A DNA stretch of 64,000 nucleotides from JACCZX01 sp963710675 (GCA_963710675.1 CAVQBE010000027.1:307855-371854), one strand, 5' to 3'; numbered from the stretch's first letter, positions 8,251 through 17,307 are shown. The notes: generated by a model not told the origin, from the sequence alone. Numbers and translations: made by a program.

Positions 8251-9133
8251 GTCGCATAAATGGCGTGCTGCTGCTCGACAAGCCGGGTGGCATGACCTCG
8301 AACGCTGCGCTGCAGAACGCGCGGCGGATGTTGAACGCGGCGAAGGCGGGGCATACCGGAACGCTGGATCCGATGGCGACGGGCTTGCTGCCGCTGACGT
8401 TTGGTGAAGCGACCAAGTTCTCGGCGGATCTGCTGAATGCGGACAAGTCGTATCGAGCGACGATCAAGCTCGGCGTGACGACGACAAGCGGCGACGCCGA
8501 CGGAGAAGTGGTCGCAACGCATGAAGTCGATGTGTCGCGATCAGGAGCTGCATACGACGCTGTCGCGCTTCGTCGGCACCATTGACGCAAGTTCCGCCGA
8601 TGCACTCTGCGCTGAAGCACGACGGGCAGCCGCTATACAAGCTTGCACGCGCCGGAAACGAAGTGGAGCGGGCGCCGCGGCAGATTTCAGTGCATCGACT
8701 GACGCTGGTCGAGCGCCACGATGACGACCTCGTGGTCGAGGTTGATTGCAGCAAGGGCACGTATGTGCGAGTGCTGGCGGAAGACATAGGACGGGCGCTT
8801 GGATGCGGAGCGCACTTGAGCGCGTTGCGTCGAACGCGCGCGGGCCGGCTGAGCGTTGACGACGCGACGACGCTTGAGGCGATAGAAAAGCTGGCGCCCG
8901 AATTGCGACTCGCGAAGCTGCTGCCGGAGGACGAGCTGCTGGCTTCGTTGGCGACCGTACTGCTCGACGACGCGCACGCCGCGCGATTTCGGCAAGGGCA
9001 GAGGCTGGCACTCGATGCCGAGCCGCGTGGCCGCCGGGTGCGCGTCTATGGCGGTGGAAATGAATTGCTTGGCACGGCGACCATCAGCGAGTGGGGTGTC
9101 GTCGAGCCGGAACGACTAGTGACGAATAACTGA
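8196..9133 (+). CDS. truB: tRNA pseudouridine-55 synthase TruB (frameshifted; start in REP unit)
   Basis: TruB makes pseudouridine 55 in the T-loop of most tRNAs. The core shows G-V-L-L-L-D-K-P-G-G-M-T-S-N and the catalytic motif G-H-T-G-T-L-D-P-M-A-T-G-L-L-P. The frame changes at about 8535 and again at about 8580, after which Q-V-P-P-M-H-S-A-L-K-H and the C-terminal PUA-like part run to 9133; two single-base insertions account for it. The only in-frame ATG upstream of the core is at 8196, inside the second REP unit, so either the first about 20 residues are REP-encoded or translation starts at GTG 8265. Confidence 0.85.
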
Positions 9134-9164
9134 GCGAACAACTGAAACAACAGAGAGCCTCCTG

Positions 9165-10998
9165 ATGAAACGCCCCATTCGCAACGTCGCCATCATCGCG
9201 CACGTTGATCACGGCAAGACCACGCTGGTCGACAAGCTGCTGCAGCAGTCGGGCACGTTTCGCGAGAATCAGCAGCTGACCGAGCGCGTGATGGACAGCA
9301 ACGACCTCGAGCGCGAGCGCGGCATCACAATTCTTGCAAAAAATTGCGCGGTCGATTACGAAGGCACGCACATCAACATCGTCGACACGCCTGGCCACGC
9401 GGACTTCGGCGGCGAAGTCGAGCGCGTGCTGTCGATGGTCGACGGCGTCCTGCTGCTGGTCGACGCAGTCGAGGGCCCGATGCCGCAGACGCGGTTCGTG
9501 ACGCGCAAGGCGCTGGCGCAGGGGCTGAAGCCGATCGTCGTCGTCAACAAGATCGACCGACCGGGTGCGAGGCCAGACTGGGTCGTCAATCACACGTTCG
9601 ACCTGTTCGACAAACTCGGTGCGGCCGAAGAGCAGCTCGATTTTCCGGTGATCTATGCGTCGGCGCTGCACGGCTACGCAGGAGCGTCGCCCGACGTGCG
9701 CGAAGGCAACCTGAAGCCGTTGTTCGACGCCATCCTTGCACACGTTCGCGTGCGTGACGACGATCCCGACAAGCCACTGCAGCTGCAGATCTGTTCGCTC
9801 GACTATTCGAGCTACGTAGGCAAGATCGGCATTGGCCGCATCAGCCAAGGACGCCTGCGTGCGGGCCAGGAAGTGCTCGTGATGCACGGCCCCGAAGGTG
9901 CACAGAACGCGCCGACCACGAAGGGCCGCATCAATCAGGTGCTGACGTTCAAGGGCCTCGAGCGGCAGGTCGTTGACGAAGCCATCGCGGGCGACATCGT
10001 GCTGATCAATGGCATCGACGATATCGGTATCGGCTGCACATTGACGCCGGTCGATTTTCCCGACGCGTTGCCTTTGCTGCGCGTCGACGAGCCGACGTTG
10101 ATGATGAACTTTCAGGTGAACACTTCTCCGCTGGCCGGGCGTGAAGGCAAGTATGTGACGAGCCGACAGTTGCGAGAGCGGCTGCAGCGCGAGCTGAAGT
10201 CGAACGTTGCGATGCGGATGCGCGAAACCGATGATGAGCAGATCTTCGAAGTCGCTGGCCGTGGTGAACTGCATCTGACGATCCTGCTCGAAAACATGCG
10301 GCGTGAGGGCTACGAGATGGCTGTGGGACAGGCCGCGTGTCCTGTTCAAGGAAGTCAACGGCGGGCGGCTCGAGCCATTTGAAATGCTGAGCGTCGATGT
10401 CGAAGAGCAAAACCAGGGCGCGATCATGGAAGAGCTCGGCCGGCGCAAAGGCGATCTGCAGGATATGCAGCCCGACGGAAGAGGGCGGGTGCGGCTCGAG
10501 TATCGAATCCCTGCGCGCGGACTGATCGGCTTCCAGGGCGAATTCATGACGCTGACGCGCGGCACCGGCTTGATGAGCCATGTGTTCGACGACTACGGTC
10601 CGGTGCGCCAGGGAGAAGTCGGCGAGCGCCGTAACGGGGTGTTGATCAGCCAGGATGATGGGGAAGCAGTTGCGTACGCGCTTTGGAAACTGCAGGAGCG
10701 TGGGCGCATGTTCGTTAGCCCGGGAGACAAGCTGTACGAAGGCATGATCATCGGCATCAATTCGCGCGAGAACGATCTGGTCGTCAATCCGGTGCGTGAA
10801 AAGAAACTGACCAATGTCCGCGCGTCGGGCAAGGACGAGCATATCGACCTCGTGACGCCGATCGCGTTGACCCTCGAATCCGCAGTCGAATTCATTGCGG
10901 ACGATGAACTGGTGGAGATAACCCCGCACAGCATCCGCCTGCGCAAGAGGCATCTGAAGGAGCATGAGCGCAAGCGCGCACAGCGCGAAGCCGCGTAG
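9165..10998 (+). CDS. typA: Ribosome-associated GTPase TypA/BipA (one frameshift)
   Basis: TypA/BipA is an EF-G-like GTPase involved in ribosome assembly and stress adaptation. The first 390 residues hold the G domain (A-H-V-D-H-G-K-T-T-L, D-T-P-G-H-A-D-F, N-K-I-D-R-P) and domain II. The frame changes at about 10325-10340, and the EF-G domain V-like and TypA-specific C-terminal domains continue in the next frame to 10998 (L-G-R-R-K-G-D-L-Q-D-M; R-G-L-I-G-F-Q). One inserted base restores about 610 residues, the family's usual length. It has its own short leader after truB. Confidence 0.93.
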
Positions 10999-11047
10999 CG
11001 GCTCCGCGTTGGCGCGCCGTGCGCAGTATTGACGACTCCCTCCCTAG

Positions 11048-11068
11048 CCCTCCCTCCGCGAGGGAGGG
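11048..11068 (+). terminator. CCCTCCCT/AGGGAGGG hairpin between typA and EamA gene
   Basis: An 8-bp perfect stem (11048-11055 with 11061-11068) has a 5-base loop. There is no T run, so it is at best a weak terminator. Its 3' arm is also the purine-rich ribosome site for the next gene's GTG at 11078, so it may limit that gene's translation. Confidence 0.4.
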
Positions 11069-11077
11069 GATGAACCC

Positions 11078-11980
11078 GTGACCAGTCTTCCGAATTCATC
11101 GCACCGCCGCGCGGTCATCCTGATGATCATCGCGCCGGCACTCTGGAGCACCGCCGGCGTCGTCACGCGTCATCTGTCGCCTGAGTTGCAGGCGCAGGGC
11201 CGCTTCGAGATTACGTTCTGGCGCAGTCTGTTCGCCGCGGTTTTTGTCGGCGGTTATCTGCTGCTGCAACGTGACTTTAGCGGCGCACTGCGACGTGCCG
11301 GAGTGGCCGGGCTGCTGTCCGGTTGCATGTGGGCGACGATGTTCGTCACGTTCATGCTGGCGCTGACGCTGACCTCGACCGCTAATACGCTGATCATGCT
11401 GGCGGTTGCGCCGCTGATGACCGCGATACTCGCGCGCATCGTATTGCGGACGCCGATAGTGCCGCGCACGTGGCTAGCGATCATGATCGCCATGGCTGGC
11501 ATTGCCGCGATGTTCGCCGGCAGCTTGCGCATCGAGTCGACCGCCAGCGTGGTTGGCATGCTGATCGCACTGGGCGCCCCGATCGCGTCTGCGATCAATG
11601 TCGTGATTCTGAAGAAGCGCGGCCAAGCCGTAGACCTGGTGCCGGCCGTGTTTCTCGGTGGAGCTATCTCAGCGTTGGCGGTGTTGCCGTTTGCGCTGCC
11701 GCTCTTCGCGCAGCCGCGTGACGTGCTGCTGCTCGCGTTACTCGGCTTTTTTCAGCTTGGCCTTCCGTGCACGTTGCTCGTAATCGCAGCGCGTTACCTG
11801 TCGGCAACCGAAGTGGCGCTGCTTGCGTTGCTTGAGGTGGTTCTTGGGCCGCTGCTGGCGTGGGCAGGGGCCGGCGAAATCATTACTCGGCATACTCTGA
11901 TCGGCGGAGCGCTCGTAATCGCCGCACTCCTCTTGAACGAGCTCGTTGCGCAACGTCCGTCCAAGCGAGAGGCGGTGTAG
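11078..11980 (+). CDS. EamA/DMT-family membrane transporter
   Basis: This is a 300-residue inner-membrane protein with about ten hydrophobic segments arranged as two EamA repeats, the drug/metabolite transporter fold. The repeats start near residue 12 (A-L-W-S-T-A-G-V-V) and near residue 155 (G-A-P-I-A-S-A-I-N-V-V). The substrate cannot be told from sequence; relatives export metabolites or amino acids. The GTG start at 11078 is preceded by AGGGAGGGG. No partner gene is adjacent. Confidence 0.85.
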   Translation: MTSLPNSSHRRAVILMIIAPALWSTAGVVTRHLSPELQAQGRFEITFWRSLFAAVFVGGYLLLQRDFSGALRRAGVAGLLSGCMWATMFVTFMLALTLTSTANTLIMLAVAPLMTAILARIVLRTPIVPRTWLAIMIAMAGIAAMFAGSLRIESTASVVGMLIALGAPIASAINVVILKKRGQAVDLVPAVFLGGAISALAVLPFALPLFAQPRDVLLLALLGFFQLGLPCTLLVIAARYLSATEVALLALLEVVLGPLLAWAGAGEIITRHTLIGGALVIAALLLNELVAQRPSKREAV

Positions 11981-12257
11981 CCGCCTCCCCTACGCTGTCA
12001 CGTCATCCACGGACTGCGTTGGGCAGCAGCGGTTGCGCCCAAGCGCGCCTGACCTCCCGCACCTGAGCTGCACGTCGAAACGTGAGTCTCCCCGGTGGAG
12101 CGACAACACTAGAAGCTATGGGTGGCGAACACACATAGATGCGACGAATTGCAGATCGCGACGGGCGAGACGCTTTGCGTCGGGAATGACTATGTGAAGC
12201 GGATCGGGAACGCAGGATGCTCCACGCACGTGTTGCTGTCGTCTTACTGGAGGTCAC

Positions 12258-12755
12258 ATGCCTGAGAGAGCAACCCTGGAACGAGCCAAGAAAGACAAAC
12301 GCGAAGGCAAGGCCCCGAGCACGCAGGCGGGCGAGTTCGTGCGCGAAGAGATTGAGCATATTCGCGAAGGCAAACATGGAGCGCGATCTGCCAAGCAGGC
12401 AATCGCCATCGGACTGTCAAAGGCACGCCGCGCCGGAGTCGATCTGCCGCCACCGGCAAAAGGTTCAACCTCCGAACGAACTCGACGAAGTGCAGCAAGC
12501 GCCTACAAGGCAGGGCGATCGCACGATGGAAAGGTTTCGCCGGCGCGATCGCGAGCAGCGCGGCGTGCCCTTGAGAACGAAGGTCAGGCGGCAGCCTCGA
12601 AGACGGCGCTCGCTCGGCATGCTCACGCGGCGTCGGCCGAGAAGACGGCATCCGAACGATCGGCTGCCGCGCGTAAGGCAGTGAAGACAAAGGGCGCGGC
12701 GAAACGTTCAGCTGCCGCACGCAAGGCCGCGCGTACGCGTGCCCGTAACGCTTAA
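12258..12755 (+). CDS. DUF6496-like small basic protein with histone-H1-like tail
   Basis: The 165-residue protein has two parts. Residues 1-65 contain K-R-E-G-K-A-P-S-T-Q-A-G-E-F-V-R-E-E, G-K-H-G-A-R-S-A-K-Q-A-I-A-I-G-L-S-K-A-R-R-A, a pattern I associate with the DUF6496 family. The remainder is Ala/Lys/Arg-rich low complexity like bacterial histone H1-like tails. A nucleoid or stress role is plausible but not shown. An AGG ribosome site lies 5 bases upstream of the ATG. Confidence 0.75.
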   Translation: MPERATLERAKKDKREGKAPSTQAGEFVREEIEHIREGKHGARSAKQAIAIGLSKARRAGVDLPPPAKGSTSERTRRSAASAYKAGRSHDGKVSPARSRAARRALENEGQAAASKTALARHAHAASAEKTASERSAAARKAVKTKGAAKRSAAARKAARTRARNA

Positions 12756-12767
12756 GTGGAGGATGCA

Positions 12768-13001
12768 ATGGCAAAGTGCGACGCTTGCGGCAATGACTAC
12801 GACAAAACGTTCGAACTGAGAAAGAGCGGCCGGACCTACACCTTTGACAGTTTCGAGTGCGCCATTCACCTGCTCGCACCGGCGTGCGAGCATTGCGGAG
12901 TGCGCATCGTCGGCCATGGCCTGGAAAAAGATGGGCGTATGTTCTGCTGCGATCATTGCGCCGAGCGCTCTGGCGTCACGGAACTGCGCGATCGAGCGTA
13001 G
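12768..13001 (+). CDS. Small cysteine-rich zinc-ribbon-type protein
   Basis: This 77-residue protein has paired cysteines C-D-A-C near the N-terminus, C-E-H-C in the middle and C-C-D-H-C near the end, plus nearby histidines, consistent with two zinc sites. The middle region Y-T-F-D-S-F-E-C-A-I-H-L-L-A-P is likely a conserved family signature, but I cannot name the function. The ATG at 12768 is chosen over an upstream GTG because GGAGG lies 5 bases before it. It starts 12 bp after the DUF6496-like gene and may be cotranscribed with it. Confidence 0.75.
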   Translation: MAKCDACGNDYDKTFELRKSGRTYTFDSFECAIHLLAPACEHCGVRIVGHGLEKDGRMFCCDHCAERSGVTELRDRA

Positions 13002-13045
13002 AGTCAACGTGCGAATCACATCAAACAAATGAGAGGAATCAAGGA

Positions 13046-13693
13046 ATGCCATTGGCCAGAGCGCTTCAACGGTTAGTAACGAGCCTGTTTCTGATTACGG
13101 CGTGGGCAGGCGTCTGCGCGCAATCGACTCAAGCAGTGCCGACCCCACCGGCGCCTGCGAAGCAGCTTCGGTCTCCCGATGTCATCTATGTCCCGACCCC
13201 ACCCGAGGTTGTCGATGCGATGCTGAAGGTTGCGGATGCGCGACGTGGCGATGTGTTGTACGACCTCGGCTCGGGTGATGGCCGCATTCCAATTACCGCA
13301 GTAGAGAAATACAACGTGACGCGTGCTACAGGCATCGAAATCAATCCAGAGCGGATTGCGGAAGCCCAGCAGAATTTAAACAAAGCAGGTGTGGGCGACC
13401 GCGTACGGTTTCGTAACGAGGACTTGTTTGAAGCCGACTTCTCTGATGCCACCGTCATAACGCTCTATCTGTTGCCTGCATTGAACGTGAAGCTTCTTCC
13501 GAAGATGCTGCGTGAGTTAAAGCCCGGCACGCGCATCGTTTCGCACGCGTTTGCAATGGGAGATTGGAAACCTGAACAGACGCTCGAGGTCGGTGGCCGG
13601 TCCGTTTACTTCTGGACGATTCCGGCAAAGGGTACTGCGGCGTATGCCGCAGCGTCAGCAGCCGCCGGTGTTGGGGGAATGGGTTCGAATTAA
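13046..13693 (+). CDS. Exported class I SAM-dependent methyltransferase
   Basis: The 215-residue product begins with a probable signal peptide (residues 1-25, hydrophobic core then A-C/Q-type cleavage region around V-C-A-Q). Next comes Y-V-P-T-P-x-E-V-V and the SAM-binding motif L-Y-D-L-G-S-G-D-G-R-I, then a motif II-like G-I-E-I-N-P. This is a recognisable family of small periplasmic or membrane-anchored methyltransferases of unknown substrate. AAGGA lies just before the ATG at 13046, which is preferred over longer in-frame starts that overlap the zinc-ribbon gene. Confidence 0.8.
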   Translation: MPLARALQRLVTSLFLITAWAGVCAQSTQAVPTPPAPAKQLRSPDVIYVPTPPEVVDAMLKVADARRGDVLYDLGSGDGRIPITAVEKYNVTRATGIEINPERIAEAQQNLNKAGVGDRVRFRNEDLFEADFSDATVITLYLLPALNVKLLPKMLRELKPGTRIVSHAFAMGDWKPEQTLEVGGRSVYFWTIPAKGTAAYAAASAAAGVGGMGSN

Positions 13694-13737
13694 CGAGCGC
13701 GACCTGCAGCCGCGTTCGCGGGTGTATAAAAGCGGCC

Positions 13738-14232
13738 ATGTCGACCGTAACTAGTCCGGGTGGCAGTCGCTGGCAGGGCGTTGATATCAAGGCTGCACTT
13801 CTCGCGGGCTTGATCGCAGGTGTTGTTGATTTGTCGCTGCTCGCAGCGAGCGGTTGGGCGCAAGGCCAGAACGTCTGGGTCAACATGCGCCAGACTGCGG
13901 CGATCCTGATGGGCTCGGGCGTGTTGCCACCACCCGCAACCTTCGATCTGCTTCTTTTTGTTGTTTCCACGATCGTTCATTTTGGTCTGTCGATGGTCTA
14001 CGGCTTGATCGTCGCATTCTTCATTCGCAAGTCTGACTGGAAAACCGGACTGATCATTGGCGTTGCCGTCGGCTTCGGCATCTACGTGGTCAACTACTAC
14101 GCCTTTGCGCCACTGCTGTTTCCGTGGCTGACGGAATCGCGCAGTGGCATGGTTCCGACGTTGATACATCCGGTGTTTGGAATGATCGCGGCGGCCGTCT
14201 ATCTGAAGCTGCGCCGAACAATCGCGGCGTAA
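13738..14232 (+). CDS. Four-helix membrane protein of unknown function
   Basis: The 164-residue protein has four predicted transmembrane segments (about residues 18-40, 70-95, 103-125, 138-158). Motifs include L-L-A-G-L-I-A-G-V-V-D and Y-G-L-I-V-A-F-F-I. It resembles small conserved hypothetical membrane proteins; no catalytic residues stand out. It is an isolated gene between the methyltransferase and a convergent minus-strand pair. Confidence 0.7.
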   Translation: MSTVTSPGGSRWQGVDIKAALLAGLIAGVVDLSLLAASGWAQGQNVWVNMRQTAAILMGSGVLPPPATFDLLLFVVSTIVHFGLSMVYGLIVAFFIRKSDWKTGLIIGVAVGFGIYVVNYYAFAPLLFPWLTESRSGMVPTLIHPVFGMIAAAVYLKLRRTIAA

Positions 14233-14265
14233 AGAAGCGTCGCAGCCGTTCTTGCACCGCGCGAC

Positions 14266-14439
14266 TTAGGTGATCTTCTTGGCGGCCCGCATGTTGTCGA
14301 CAAGATTCGGATAGGGCCGTCCCGCTTTCTTCGCAGAACGCTTAGCCGATGCCTTCGCCGAGGGCGATAGGCGTTTCGGCCGATCGGACTTCTTCTTCGG
14401 GCTTGCGCGCTCCCAAGGCGCTTTTTTAGGTGCAGGCAT
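14266..14439 (-). CDS. Small Lys/Arg-rich protein (57 aa)
   Basis: A short minus-strand ORF reads M-P-A-P-K-K-A-P-W-E-R-A-S-P-K-K-K-S and ends A-G-R-P-Y-P-N-L-V-D-N-M-R-A-A-K-K-I-T. The non-repetitive C-terminal part suggests a real protein rather than chance. Its start is 9 bp after the stop of the PNPOx-fold gene on the same strand, which supports a two-gene operon. The basic composition hints at nucleic-acid binding; function unknown. Confidence 0.6.
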   Translation of the reverse strand: MPAPKKAPWERASPKKKSDRPKRLSPSAKASAKRSAKKAGRPYPNLVDNMRAAKKIT

Positions 14440-14448
14440 CGACGTGAC

Positions 14449-14946
14449 CTATAGGTCGACCTTCGCGTGTTGCTTTGGGTCGTTCTCCTCTGCCCGCTCG
14501 CCTTTGACGTAAGCCTTCGCTGCTTCGAAGACGAATTTCAACCCCTGCGCGCCGGCGTTATCCCAATACTCGCCATGCTGCGCATTGAACTTCAGCATCG
14601 AAATCGAGGGGTCGTTCTTGCCTTGCGGAAACCAAATCTTCCAGTTTTCTTTGTACAAGCGATCAATCAGCGCCTGGTCGCGAACAATCGTCGCACGACC
14701 GCTCAGTGACGCGTATTGCTTCGAACTTTGGAACGTTAGGGTGACGCTGGGGTTGGCATTGATTTCGTCGACCTTCGGCGAATCGATGCTGGTGACGAAA
14801 TATGCATCCGCATCGGGGCGCAGCTCGGCGATGGCCATCGGTCGCGAATGCATGTGTCCATCTGCTGATTGAGTTACCAGCATCGCCGTGTCGAAATCCT
14901 TCAGTAGGTCGTACAGATGTTTCTGCGTGTTCAATGCTTCGGCCAT
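14449..14946 (-). CDS. Pyridoxamine 5'-phosphate oxidase-fold (general stress 26-like) flavoprotein
   Basis: This 165-residue protein has the split-barrel FMN-binding fold: A-M-L-V-T-Q-S-A-D-G-H-M-H-S-R-P-M strand region, Y-F-V-T-S-I-D-S-P-K and V-T-L-T-F-Q-S-S-K-Q-Y. It matches the general stress protein 26 subgroup (D-F-D-T-A-M-L-V and W-F-P-Q-G-K-N-D-P), flavin-binding proteins of uncertain substrate. It is not PdxH itself, being shorter and lacking the C-terminal PdxH signature. The small basic gene follows on the same strand. Confidence 0.85.
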   Translation of the reverse strand: MAEALNTQKHLYDLLKDFDTAMLVTQSADGHMHSRPMAIAELRPDADAYFVTSIDSPKVDEINANPSVTLTFQSSKQYASLSGRATIVRDQALIDRLYKENWKIWFPQGKNDPSISMLKFNAQHGEYWDNAGAQGLKFVFEAAKAYVKGERAEENDPKQHAKVDL

Positions 14947-14979
14947 ATTTTCTCCCCCAAGTAAAAGTGCATTACCTCT

Positions 14980-15013
14980 GAGTAATCAGCAAGAACGAGT
15001 AATCAGCAAGAAC
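14980..15013. repeat. 17-bp direct tandem repeat (2 copies)
   Basis: GAGTAATCAGCAAGAAC occurs twice back to back (14980-14996 and 14997-15013), just upstream of a TATAGT (15031-15036) and the cobalamin riboswitch. It could be a binding site for the divergent promoters or a simple duplication. Confidence 0.7.
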
Positions 15014-15039
15014 GGTGCCGTGATCGGCGCTATAGTCGC

Positions 15040-15252
15040 GACGCGTCAGGTGCCCGCTGCGAAAGCCTCGGGTGAAACGGGAAGCCGGTGCAGTGGAAAC
15101 ACTAAAGCCGGCGCTGCCCCCGCAACGGTAAGTCAGAGTGACGGATCGCGTAGTGCGCCACTGCATCGTCAGATGCGGGAAGGTGCGATCCGACAGCGTG
15201 AGTTGTTCGAACAACGCGCGCTGTGCTGACGAGTCCGGAGACCGGCCTGCCG
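15040..15252 (+). promoter_or_regulatory. Cobalamin (adenosylcobalamin) riboswitch
   Basis: The leader contains G-T-G-A-A-A-C-G-G-G-A-A-G-C-C-G-G-T-G at about 15072, the B12 box (GCGCTGCCCCCGCAACGGTA, 15111-15130) and the closing GAGTCCGGAGACCGGCCTGC (15231-15250). These are hallmark elements of the Rfam cobalamin riboswitch. Downstream, a CCACCACGC arm (15334-15342) faces GCGGGTGG (about 15356-15363), which includes the probable ribosome site of btuB, so control is likely translational. A further CCGCTGCA/TGCAGCGG hairpin lies at 15259-15277. Confidence 0.93.
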
Positions 15253-15366
15253 GGCGAGCCGCTGCATCGTGCAGCGGTTTCAGCAACGCGGTCGCGGTGG
15301 GCGATGGTGTGCAGCGTCGCTGCATTCCTCAAGCCACCACGCCGGACGTTTGGACGCGGGTGGGCG

Positions 15367-17307
15367 ATGAAAAACAATCTCGAAGCTGTTTTTGGTGCGG
15401 CGTGCCGCGGGCTGATGGTTTGCATCAGCACGTGCTGCGTCCCAGGTGCGCACGCACAGCAAGTATCGCCGGTGACTGCCCTGCAGCAGGTTGTTATCAG
15501 CGCAAGCCGCACCGAAGTCACGCTCGCAGATACCGGCTCGGCGGTCAGCATTCTGACAGCGGCCGATCTCGAGCAGCGACAGATTCGCCTGGTCTCCGAT
15601 GCGCTGCGAGCGGTGCCAGGAATCGCCGTAAGCCGCCAGGGACCAATCGGCACCGTTACGCAGGTCCGCATTCGTGGCGCCGAAGCCAATCACACCGTCG
15701 TGTTGATCGATGGTGTCAAGATCAACGATCCATTTACATCGGAAGTTGATTTTGCGCATCTGCTTGCTGCGCAAATCGATCGCATCGAGATTCTGCGAGG
15801 CCCGCAAAGCGTGCTGTACGGATCAGAGGCGATCGGCGGAGTGATCAGCATCTTCACGAAACGCGGCGCGGCGGGCGTCCAGGCCGAGGCGTCGCTCGAA
15901 GGCGGATCGTTTTCGTCTGTCGACGGGTCGGCCGCGGTACGCGGAGGCAGCTCGACGCTGAACTATGCGTTGTCGGCTTCTGGTTTGAAAACAGATGGCA
16001 CGAATGTTTCGCAGTTCGGTTCCGAAGATGATGGGTATCGCAATACGACGTGGTACGCACGCGCAGGTTGGGTGCCGACAGCTACAGCGACGCTCGACGC
16101 ATCAGTGCGTTATCGCGACAGCCGCGGCATGTTCGATCCACAGGACTTCAATTTCCCCCCGGGACCAACGTTCGGATTGATCATCGATGGCGATCGCCGC
16201 ACCGAGGGTGAGCAGCTGGATGCGAGGTTGCGTGGCCTGCTTATAACGGGGCCGCTCGAGCATCAGCTTGGTTTCACACATACGCAGACGGAGGAAGACA
16301 CATTTGGGGACGGCATTTTCACGAACGGATTTGAGGGAAAGCGCGAGCGCGTCGATTACCAAGGCACCTGGCGATTCGGTGCCGATGTTCCTCAGGCATT
16401 GACGCTGGCTGCCGAGCACGAGCGCCAACAATTTGAAAGCAAAGGACCCACTGCAGCGTCCTCACAGAGCCAGACGCGTGAAAACGACAAGACCGGGATC
16501 GCCGCGGAGTATCGCGTGCGATTACCTTCGTTGACTTCACTGACGCTTTCGTTGCGGCGCGATTGGCACGAGCTTTTTGCCGACGCGACGACGTACCGGA
16601 TCACTGCAGCGCAGCCGCTAAGTCCGCGTGTGAAGTTGCGCGCGAGCTACGGAACCGGCACTGCAAATCCAACGTTCTTCGAGCTATTCGGCTTCATCCC
16701 GGGCAGCTTCGATCCGAATCCGGCGTTGGTGCCTGAAAAGTCGCGCGGATTCGATATGGGTGCGGATTTCGCCATCGGCGAAGGAGGAAGGCTTTCACTC
16801 ACGTACTTCAATGCTGATCTCGAGAATGAAATCAGCGGTACCTTTGACACCAACACTTTCCGCTCGAGCGTCGATAACCTCAGTGGCAAGAGCAAGCGGC
16901 GCGGATTCGAGGTCGATGCGGAGTATGCGGCCGGCGCCAATTTAACCATTTGGGCCGCATACACGTACACCGATTCGAAGCAGCCCGACGGACAGATCGA
17001 GGTGCGTCGCCCGCGCCATGTCGGTTCGGCCGCAATCACCTATTCGCCGCGCGCTGCTGCTGGCTCGCTTACGCTGGCGGTCGACTACAACGGTCGCCAG
17101 GAAGATCTCGATTTTCGGCAGTTCACATCCGCGCGCGTGTCATTGCGCGATTACACACTGGTACGGTTGGCTGGCCAATACAACCTCACCCGCAATGTGA
17201 GTTTGACCGCGCGCGTAGAGAATGTGCTTGATCAGGACTACGAAGAGATTTTTTCCTATCGCCCCAGCGGCCGCGCGTATTACGCAGGCGTGCAGGCACG
17301 CTTCTAG
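15367..17307 (+). CDS. btuB: TonB-dependent vitamin B12 receptor BtuB
   Basis: BtuB is the outer-membrane 22-stranded barrel that imports cobalamin with TonB energy. The 646-residue product has a signal peptide (about 1-30), a TonB-box-like stretch Q-Q-V-V-I-S-A-S-R, a plug domain with V-R-I-R-G and I-E-I-L-R-G-P-Q-S-V-L-Y-G-S-E-A-I-G-G-V-I, and a C-terminal barrel ending in ...Y-Y-A-G-V-Q-A-R-F with terminal Phe. The ATG at 15367 follows the riboswitch's GGGTGGGC. The riboswitch and the downstream ABC genes set the substrate as a corrinoid. Confidence 0.92.
   Translation: MKNNLEAVFGAACRGLMVCISTCCVPGAHAQQVSPVTALQQVVISASRTEVTLADTGSAVSILTAADLEQRQIRLVSDALRAVPGIAVSRQGPIGTVTQVRIRGAEANHTVVLIDGVKINDPFTSEVDFAHLLAAQIDRIEILRGPQSVLYGSEAIGGVISIFTKRGAAGVQAEASLEGGSFSSVDGSAAVRGGSSTLNYALSASGLKTDGTNVSQFGSEDDGYRNTTWYARAGWVPTATATLDASVRYRDSRGMFDPQDFNFPPGPTFGLIIDGDRRTEGEQLDARLRGLLITGPLEHQLGFTHTQTEEDTFGDGIFTNGFEGKRERVDYQGTWRFGADVPQALTLAAEHERQQFESKGPTAASSQSQTRENDKTGIAAEYRVRLPSLTSLTLSLRRDWHELFADATTYRITAAQPLSPRVKLRASYGTGTANPTFFELFGFIPGSFDPNPALVPEKSRGFDMGADFAIGEGGRLSLTYFNADLENEISGTFDTNTFRSSVDNLSGKSKRRGFEVDAEYAAGANLTIWAAYTYTDSKQPDGQIEVRRPRHVGSAAITYSPRAAAGSLTLAVDYNGRQEDLDFRQFTSARVSLRDYTLVRLAGQYNLTRNVSLTARVENVLDQDYEEIFSYRPSGRAYYAGVQARF

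Noticed and set aside
8120..8407. ORF starting M-S-A-G-P-P-Q-A-H-R, with a similar ORF at 56612.
   Set aside because: The similarity comes from the REP-like DNA repeat, not from a protein; the reading frames diverge immediately after it.
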